Positions 58,037-64,000 of a stretch of 64,000 nt of DNA are shown here, one piece after another. The position numbers were made by a program, and so were the translations under genes. The notes below the pieces were generated by a model. It was not told where the DNA came from. It saw nothing but the letters and a program-made list of their open reading frames with translations, and searched no databases. The stretch covers positions 62,001 to 126,000 of the forward strand of contig CALLKX010000052.1 in NCBI GenBank assembly GCA_938083085.1, in the 5' to 3' direction. Numbering within the stretch: position 1 is the stretch's first letter; each line of letters starts with the position of its first letter. The stretch comes from an uncultured bacterium (lineage in GTDB: Bacteria > Planctomycetota > UBA1135 > GCA-002686595).

Positions 58037-58071
58037 GCGCCCTGGTCGCCCCTGCGGGGAGGCCAGGGCGC
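58037..58071 (+). terminator. GC-rich hairpin, possible transcription terminator
   Basis: GCGCCCTGG...CCAGGGCGC perfect 9-bp stem with inner CCCC/GGGG; lacks a U-tract. Confidence 0.35.
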
Positions 58072-58355
58072 ACCTGTTGGCTAAAGGGCACCTTGGACTC
58101 AAGGGGAGGGCACGGCCGCGCGCTTCGAGGAGGCGCGCCCTCCTCCATGGCGAGGAGCGCCCAGGCGGATCCCCGCGTCCAAACCGGCAGTGAAGCCAGC
58201 TGCGCTATCGGTGGCGCTGAACGCACCCCTACAATTCCGCGCCTAGCGAGCCTGGGCCCAACCTTCGCGGCTCGCCTCGCTGACTAGTCCTCCTTCCTGC
58301 GCCTCCAGACGGGCCCAAGCCTCCTGACGGGCCCAAGCCTCCAACCTCCTCCGCC

Positions 58356-58832
58356 ATGAAGCCTCTCCTCCTCGCGCTCGGCGCCGCCCTCCTCGCCTCC
58401 TGTCAGTCCATGTCCGGGGGCGTACTCGCCCTCGAAGCGCGTGCTCTCGCGCTGGAGGACACCGACGAAGACCTCTCTGGATATGGCGGCCACGTCGCCC
58501 TCAACACACCGGTCGTGGACTTCCTCGTGGGCGTCGATCAGCGCGAGATCGGCACCCTGGATTCGACCGAGGCGGTCCTCGGTGTCCGGCGCCGCTTCCT
58601 CGAGATCTGGAAGCTCCGGCCGTTTGTCGAAGCCGACTACCTCATCGGCATGGACCTCTTCGATGACGTCAGCGGGTGGAGCGCGGGCGGCGGCGCCCTC
58701 CTGCATCTCAACGACCACCTCTTCCTCAACTTTCGGGTGATGTACGAGCAGCGGACCACAGACGAGCTCTTCGTCGAGGCCAAGCAGGTGGACGGCGTCG
58801 TGGGCACCGTCGGTATCGGCCTCAGCCTCTAG
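58356..58832 (+). CDS. Small outer-membrane beta-barrel-like lipoprotein (paralog B)
   Basis: MKPLLLALGAALLASCQSMSGGVLALEARALAL...VLGVRRRFLEIWKLRPFVEADYLIG...VGTVGIGLSL; clearly paralogous to 57458..57988. Confidence 0.75.
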   Translation: MKPLLLALGAALLASCQSMSGGVLALEARALALEDTDEDLSGYGGHVALNTPVVDFLVGVDQREIGTLDSTEAVLGVRRRFLEIWKLRPFVEADYLIGMDLFDDVSGWSAGGGALLHLNDHLFLNFRVMYEQRTTDELFVEAKQVDGVVGTVGIGLSL

Positions 58833-58911
58833 GAGTCGGCCGGCAGGAGCGGGAGCGCCGCGAGCCCAGGCCCCGAGGCCGGCCGCCGCGCCCGTTCCGG
58901 CCCCGTTGCGG

Positions 58912-58950
58912 CCCTCAGAGCTGCCCTCAGAGCTGCCCTCAGAGCTGCCC
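58912..58950. repeat. 12-bp tandem repeat (CCCTCAGAGCTG x3 plus partial)
   Basis: ccctcagagctg ccctcagagctg ccctcagagctg ccc; overlaps the stop codon of the PLD gene. Confidence 0.9.
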
Positions 58951-60495
58951 TTCGATGGGCAGCCAACCCACGAGGGCGCACTTGAATCGCTGCCACCAGG
59001 ACGTCCGGGGCTCCTTGCGGTACGAGGCCGGCTCCCCCCCTTCGACGCCTGTCCAGACGAGGCCGTCCTCGTCCATGGTGACGCTCCAGCTGCTGCCCGG
59101 CGCGAGCACCGCCTCGATCCCCTCGATCAACCCCTCGGCGAGCTCCGGGCTGTCGATGACGAAGCCCAGCTCCGTGTTGAGTTGGACGGAGCGCGGATCA
59201 AGGTTCATGGAGCCCACGAACAGGTACCGGCGGTCCGAGATGAAGGTCTTGGCGTGCAGGCTCGCGTTCTTCGAGCCGAACAGGCCCTCGTCGTAGAGGG
59301 CGTCCGTGAAGTCGCTGCTGGGCTGGACCTCGTAGACCTGGACCCCGCCCTCCACGAGCGTGCGACGGTACCTGCGATAGCCGGCGTGTACCGCCCCCAC
59401 GTCCGTCGAGGCCAGCGAGTTGGTGAGGATCCGGACCTCCACGCCACGGGCTGCGTCAGCCACGAGGGCGCGCGTGCCCGCCTTTCCAGGGATGAAGTAG
59501 GGGGAGACGATCAGGAGCTCCTCCTGCGCGGTGGGGATGTCATTTCGCAGGCGCTCGATCAGCAGCAGCTCGGCGAGCTCGTCCCCGCTCGCGACGATCT
59601 TCCTGGGCCGATCGCTATGAGCGTGGGTCACCGCCCAGGTCAGCGGGAGCTCATCGTCAGCCGCCTCCTGGATGAAGTCCGCCCCGTCCAGCCTGCGCGC
59701 GTACGAGGAGTCGCTGTTCTCTGCCGCGACGTCCAGGAGCGCAGCCCGCAGGGCGTCGAGGTCGCCCGCGTCCCTCTTGAACGAGCTCCACCCGTTGAGC
59801 TGCTCGGTGAACTCGGAGTTCCAGTACTCGTCGAAGGACTCCCCTAGCTCCGAGAGCACCGGCCCAAAGGCGAGCACGTCGAGGTCACCGAAGTTGACGT
59901 CCTCTGCGGCGTCGAAGTACTCATCCCCCACGTTCCGCCCGCCGACGATCCCCGCGATTCCATCGGCGGTGAGCATCTTGTTGTGCATCCGGTGGTTGAT
60001 CCGGAAGGGGCGCCCCATGAGGTCCAGGGTCTTCGCCAGCCAGGTCCACGGACCCCTGGCCCGCGGATTGAAGAGGCGCACCTCGAGGTGCTCATGGACG
60101 TTCGCCGCGGCGAGCCGGTCATCGATCCCGTCCGAACCCAGGTCGTCGATCAGGAGCCGGACCCGCACGCCCCGATCCGCCGCCTCGAGGAGCAGCTTGA
60201 GGAGGATGGAGCCCGTGACGTCGTCGTGGAAGATGTAGTACTGCACGTCGATCGCGTGCTCAGCACGCTGGATCAACGCCCCTCGCGACGCGAAGGCGTC
60301 GAGTCCATCTCCGAGCAGGTACAGCCCCGTCTCGCCGGGGTGGCGCGCGAGGACCTCGGTGATCTCGGCGCCGATCTCCGAGTCCACCGGGCCGTCGAAG
60401 GCGAAGCTGGGCGTCGCCGCCCCGTCCAGTCGTGGATAGACGCAAGAAGAGAGGGTCCCGACCAACAACAGCAGGAGAAACCAGGGGCTCTTCAT
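58939..60495 (-). CDS. Phospholipase D family protein / cardiolipin synthase-like lipoprotein
   Basis: Two HKD motifs: HNKMLTADGIAGIVGGRNVGDEYFD and HAKTFISDRRYLFVGSMNLDPRS; lipobox TLSSCV. Confidence 0.93.
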   Translation of the reverse strand: MKSPWFLLLLLVGTLSSCVYPRLDGAATPSFAFDGPVDSEIGAEITEVLARHPGETGLYLLGDGLDAFASRGALIQRAEHAIDVQYYIFHDDVTGSILLKLLLEAADRGVRVRLLIDDLGSDGIDDRLAAANVHEHLEVRLFNPRARGPWTWLAKTLDLMGRPFRINHRMHNKMLTADGIAGIVGGRNVGDEYFDAAEDVNFGDLDVLAFGPVLSELGESFDEYWNSEFTEQLNGWSSFKRDAGDLDALRAALLDVAAENSDSSYARRLDGADFIQEAADDELPLTWAVTHAHSDRPRKIVASGDELAELLLIERLRNDIPTAQEELLIVSPYFIPGKAGTRALVADAARGVEVRILTNSLASTDVGAVHAGYRRYRRTLVEGGVQVYEVQPSSDFTDALYDEGLFGSKNASLHAKTFISDRRYLFVGSMNLDPRSVQLNTELGFVIDSPELAEGLIEGIEAVLAPGSSWSVTMDEDGLVWTGVEGGEPASYRKEPRTSWWQRFKCALVGWLPIEGQL

Positions 60496-60587
60496 CGACT
60501 TGATCCTAGCCCCGCGCTGGTACGAGGGGGGATCCGCGGCGCGAAGGTGCTCGCGATGATGCGCCAGGTGGGTAAGGTCGGTCCGCC

Positions 60588-61175
60588 ATGCTCACCCGCA
60601 CCATCCTGCTCCTCCCTCTCGTGCTCGCCGCGAGCTGCGTCGCTCCGCCTGTCTTCACCGATCTCGATACGAGTGCGGACTTCGGGGCGTACCAGACGTA
60701 CGCCTTCCTCAAGCCGTCCTCGGTCGTCGCCAGCCCCAAGGGCGCCAACCCAATGCTGGCCGGCCATCTCGAGGACGCCGCAGCCGGGGACCTCGCCGAA
60801 TTGGGGTACCGACCGAGCGCAGAGGGGCAGGCGCCCGACCTCGTGGTCTCCTTCACGCTCGGCGCCCGCGACCGCATCATGGAGACCGAGTACCCCAGCT
60901 TCTACGGGCGAGGGCGGTACGACTGGGGTGGGCCGTACTACCAGCAGACCGACATCCGCCACTACACGGAGGGCACGCTCTGCATCGACTTCTTCGACCC
61001 CGCGCGCGACGCGCCCGTGTGGCACGGTAAGACCGTTCGCACCGTCACCAAGAAGCTCCGTGAGGACCCCGCTGGCGCGGCGAAGGCCGTGGTCGGCGCG
61101 ATCCTCGAGCGCTTCCCCAAGAGGTCCGAGGCCGCCCCCGTACCGGTGACCAAGAGCGACGGGGGAGCCACGTGA
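60588..61175 (+). CDS. DUF4136-like lipoprotein
   Basis: Lipobox LAASCVA; FTDLDTSADFGAYQTYAFL..., LAELGYRPSAEGQAPDLVVSFTL, GTLCIDFFDPARDAPVWHGKT. Confidence 0.82.
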   Translation: MLTRTILLLPLVLAASCVAPPVFTDLDTSADFGAYQTYAFLKPSSVVASPKGANPMLAGHLEDAAAGDLAELGYRPSAEGQAPDLVVSFTLGARDRIMETEYPSFYGRGRYDWGGPYYQQTDIRHYTEGTLCIDFFDPARDAPVWHGKTVRTVTKKLREDPAGAAKAVVGAILERFPKRSEAAPVPVTKSDGGAT

Positions 61176-61921
61176 TCGGCGCCGACCACCGTCGCCGTCA
61201 GGCACCGTTCGGCACCCTGCTCATCGCGCTGGTGCTGTTCATCGTCCTGATCCCGATCATGGGGAGCTCGACCCTGGGCATCCCGACGCTCCGGGTCGGC
61301 TTCTCCGGGATCCTCATCGCCGGCCTCTGGGTCGCGAACGACGCGAACGAGGGGCGCAAGGTCCTCACCGTGGCGGCGGTCCTCGTCCTGTTCAACCTCT
61401 GCGCCCAGTGGTTTGCGAGGTTGATCCTCGATGAGGCGCTCGACAAGGCCCTGCTCAAGTCAGCGCTCAGCGCGATCTACCTCGGCGTGCTCGCGATCAC
61501 CCTGATGCGTACGCTGATTCGAGAGCGCTCACCATCGAGCGACACGCTCGTCGGAGGGATCAACGTGTACCTCCTCATGGCGCTCATGTTCGCGGAGCTT
61601 CACATCGTGACCGAGTGCCTCACGCCCGGCTCCTACCAGCAGGGAGGCGTGAGCCTCGTGGAGCTCGGCAGCGCCGCCGCGACCTGCCTTCACACGCCCT
61701 TCGTCTACTTCAGCTTCGTGACCATCACCACGCTTGGATATGGGGACGTGATCCCCGTAACCCCCAGCGCACAGTTCCTTTGCGCCGCGGAGGCCGTGGC
61801 CGGTCAGCTCTACGTGGCCATCCTCATCGGCGGGCTCGTGGCCCTGTGGATCAGCAACCGCGGCGCCGGGCAACAGGAGCCCGGACCGGTGACGCCGCGA
61901 GGTACCTCCCCAGACGCCTGA
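61172..61921 (+). CDS. Two-pore-domain-type potassium channel family protein
   Basis: Selectivity filter TTLGYGDVIPVT after pore helix; flanking TM segments; GTG start overlapping the previous stop. Confidence 0.88.
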   Translation: MIGADHRRRQAPFGTLLIALVLFIVLIPIMGSSTLGIPTLRVGFSGILIAGLWVANDANEGRKVLTVAAVLVLFNLCAQWFARLILDEALDKALLKSALSAIYLGVLAITLMRTLIRERSPSSDTLVGGINVYLLMALMFAELHIVTECLTPGSYQQGGVSLVELGSAAATCLHTPFVYFSFVTITTLGYGDVIPVTPSAQFLCAAEAVAGQLYVAILIGGLVALWISNRGAGQQEPGPVTPRGTSPDA

Positions 61922-61925
61922 ACCG

Positions 61926-63080
61926 TCAGCCGTCGCTCTTCTTCACCGACTGGGGCTTCTTCGGCGACTGGGGCTTCTTCGACGGCTCCGCTGAGGCGCT
62001 CCGCTCGACCCGGGTGCGCTCGAGCTGAGCTTCCCAGAGGGCGGGGGTCGAGACGCACCGGAACCCGAGGTGGTTCATCCCGCTGTCGGGCGGCGTGGCC
62101 ATGCGCGCACTCGGCCGGTAGCTCGAGCAGTAGTCGGCATGGCACAGGAAGGACCCCCCCTTCTGGACGTAGGAGTCCCTCGAGTAGGGATTGCGAGGAT
62201 CGGCAGCTCGAAGGGGTCCGGTGGGGTTTTCGATCACGGCGCCCGGCCCGCCAGCGCGCACCCGCTGCTCGTAGAGGTCCGGCTGGAACTGATCCGAGGT
62301 CCACTCCCAGACGTTGCCGCTCAGGTCGAAGAGCCCCAGGGCGTTCGGCGCGTAGCTCCCCACGGGCGCGGCCACCTCGAAGCCATCCGCGAGCTCGTTC
62401 TCGAAGGGAAACTGGCCTTGCCAGATGTTGGCGCGGTGGACCCCGTCGGGGACCAGCTCCGCGCCCCAGATGTAGCGCGCACCCTCGGCGCCAGCGCGGG
62501 CCGCGCGCTCCCACTCAGCCTCCGTGGGCAGCCGCTTGCCGGCCCACGCAGCGTAGGCCGTCGCGTCGAACCACGACACATGAACGACCGGATAGGACTC
62601 CATGCCCTCGATGGAGCTCCCCGGCCCCTTGGGATGGCGCCAGTCGGCGCCCGGGGTCCACGCCCACCACTGTGAGTAGTCCCGTAGATCGACCCGCCCA
62701 GGCGTCTTGGCGAAGATCAACGACCCGGCCACCAGGGTCCCCGGCGGCGGCTCGGGCGTACCCGGCGGCAGCTGGGCCGCGAGTTCCTCCCAGCTCGGCA
62801 CGATCTCGGCCGTGGTCTTGTAGCCCGTGGCCTCCACGAAGCGTGCGAACTGCGCGTTGGTGACCTCGGTCAGGTCCATCCAGAAGCCGTCGACCCGCAC
62901 GCGGTGCGCGGGCCGCTCGTCCGGCCTGCCGTCTTCACCGTCCCACCCCATGGTGAAGACACCTGGCTCGACCCACACCATGCCCGAGGGAGCCTTGGGC
63001 GCGGGCATCGGAGCCGCGGGAGCGGAGGCGTCACCCTGGATGAGGGCTGGCGCGAACAGAGCGAGGGCGAGGAACATCAT
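61926..63080 (-). CDS. Secreted formylglycine-generating enzyme (FGE/SUMF1 family)
   Basis: GMVWVEPGVFTMGWDGEDGRPDERPAHRVRVDGFWMDLTEVTNAQFARFVEATGYKT; AAWAGKRLPTEAEWERAARAG; QKGGSFLCHADYCSSYRPSARMATPPDSGMNHLGFRCV. N-terminal signal peptide. Confidence 0.94.
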   Translation of the reverse strand: MMFLALALFAPALIQGDASAPAAPMPAPKAPSGMVWVEPGVFTMGWDGEDGRPDERPAHRVRVDGFWMDLTEVTNAQFARFVEATGYKTTAEIVPSWEELAAQLPPGTPEPPPGTLVAGSLIFAKTPGRVDLRDYSQWWAWTPGADWRHPKGPGSSIEGMESYPVVHVSWFDATAYAAWAGKRLPTEAEWERAARAGAEGARYIWGAELVPDGVHRANIWQGQFPFENELADGFEVAAPVGSYAPNALGLFDLSGNVWEWTSDQFQPDLYEQRVRAGGPGAVIENPTGPLRAADPRNPYSRDSYVQKGGSFLCHADYCSSYRPSARMATPPDSGMNHLGFRCVSTPALWEAQLERTRVERSASAEPSKKPQSPKKPQSVKKSDG

Positions 63081-63128
63081 CCCGCGCAGTGTAGGTCGAA
63101 TCTTGGCCCAGGGGAGGCCGGCGCTGAC

Positions 63129-63476
63129 CTACAGCTGAGCGCCGAGGACAATCGCGTGGAAGCCGTACTCGGTCAGCGCGTTGTCCTCGAAGTGGAGCTT
63201 GAGAGCCTTGGAGGGGATGAGGATCGCGGACCGCTCCGGGAGGTAGACCCAGACGTCCCCCCGCTCACTCTTCTCGGCAGGGGAGCCGACCGTGGAGAGC
63301 ACCTGGAGCTTGGTCATGCCTTGCTGCAGGTCCTTGGAGTACTCCTTCACCGTCGAGAACTTGTAGCGCTGATCGCCCCTGGGGATGACCTCGTTGGTCT
63401 CGGCGTCCACGGTGACGCAGCCCGGTCCGATCGAGAGAGTCGCGACGAGCGCGACAGCGAGCAGGTGGAGCTTCAT
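63129..63476 (-). CDS. BamE/SmpA-like small lipoprotein
   Basis: Lipobox-like IGPGCVTV; LQQGMTKLQVLSTVGSPAEKSERGDVWVYLPERSAILIPSKALKLHFEDNALTEYGF resembles the BamE core. Confidence 0.6.
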   Translation of the reverse strand: MKLHLLAVALVATLSIGPGCVTVDAETNEVIPRGDQRYKFSTVKEYSKDLQQGMTKLQVLSTVGSPAEKSERGDVWVYLPERSAILIPSKALKLHFEDNALTEYGFHAIVLGAQL

Positions 63477-63528
63477 GGAGGCAGGGGCGCTTGGGGGAAC
63501 GGAGTCAGCGGCGAGTCTAGCGGGCCCG

Positions 63529-64000
63529 TCAGTACGACTGCGAGACCGTGAGTCCGAACTGTACGCCCTCGATGATGAGGTCATTGAAGTCAGGACCGAG
63601 GTACGCGTAGGAATCGACCCAGCGCACGCCGAAGCCCAGGAGCAGGGGCCCGCCAAGCTCCAACTCGACGCCTGCGCGGGCGTACCAGCCGCCGCCGACC
63701 CCGTCGACCGAGTCGCGCTCTGAACCCGATGGTTGATCCACGCTGAGGGTCTTGATGCTGGCGTACTGGAGCACGGGGCCCGCGCCGCCGTAGATGCGCC
63801 ATCCGCCCTCGAGTGGGATCGTGGCGTAGGCTCCGACGAACCCATCGAGCAGCAGCACGTCGTTGTCGCGCTGGGTCACGATCGCCCCGTTGCCCAGCGC
63901 GAGGACGGTGCGCGTCGACTGCCAGCCACCGGAGATTCCGCCCTCCAGCCCCAGGCGAACCTCTCCATCAGTCATGGAGTGCTGGAAGCTGCCGCCCAAC
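63529..64000 (-). CDS. Outer-membrane beta-barrel-like protein, 5' end cut by window edge
   Basis: Alternating pattern RLGLEGGISGGWQSTRT...WRIYGGAGPVLQYASIKTL...WYARAGVELELGGPLLLGFGVRWVDSYAYLGPDFNDLIIEGVQFGLTVSQSY; frame open to the window end. Confidence 0.6.
   Translation of the reverse strand, partial: LGGSFQHSMTDGEVRLGLEGGISGGWQSTRTVLALGNGAIVTQRDNDVLLLDGFVGAYATIPLEGGWRIYGGAGPVLQYASIKTLSVDQPSGSERDSVDGVGGGWYARAGVELELGGPLLLGFGVRWVDSYAYLGPDFNDLIIEGVQFGLTVSQSY

Overview
High-GC bacterial chromosomal window of mostly core and housekeeping genes. Codon bias and protein flavour (planctomycete-like secreted C-terminal domain, many lipoproteins and beta-barrels, FGE) suggest Planctomycetes, but this is an inference. 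I support about 55 CDSs plus one tRNA-Arg(CCG). I see no CRISPR array, rRNA, IS element or prophage. Recognisable blocks: signal peptidase I/MgtE; aroB; MBOAT + SGNH acylation pair; ECF sigma / anti-sigma / RseB-like module; MntR-like regulator + four-gene Mn/Zn-type ABC transporter; SRAP; TrmB; secreted GH13 enzyme; two MscS channels; imuA-imuB; a 1965-aa DUF4011-type helicase-nuclease; Kef-type antiporter; ribose-type ABC transporter operon with aldose epimerase and SDR; PLD; K+ channel; secreted FGE. Most interesting items: (i) an MntR-like repressor made of two fused MntR units, each with the full metal-ligand set, upstream of a metal transporter; (ii) a 15-bp tandem repeat at the junction of the two transporter permeases whose codon bias favours the alternative, His/Tyr-rich frame that is in frame with permease 2, suggesting a -1 frameshift fusion or an assembly indel; (iii) the solitary giant transglutaminase-like/DUF4011/SF1 helicase/REase protein. 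All family names come from reading motifs by eye; no database search was run.
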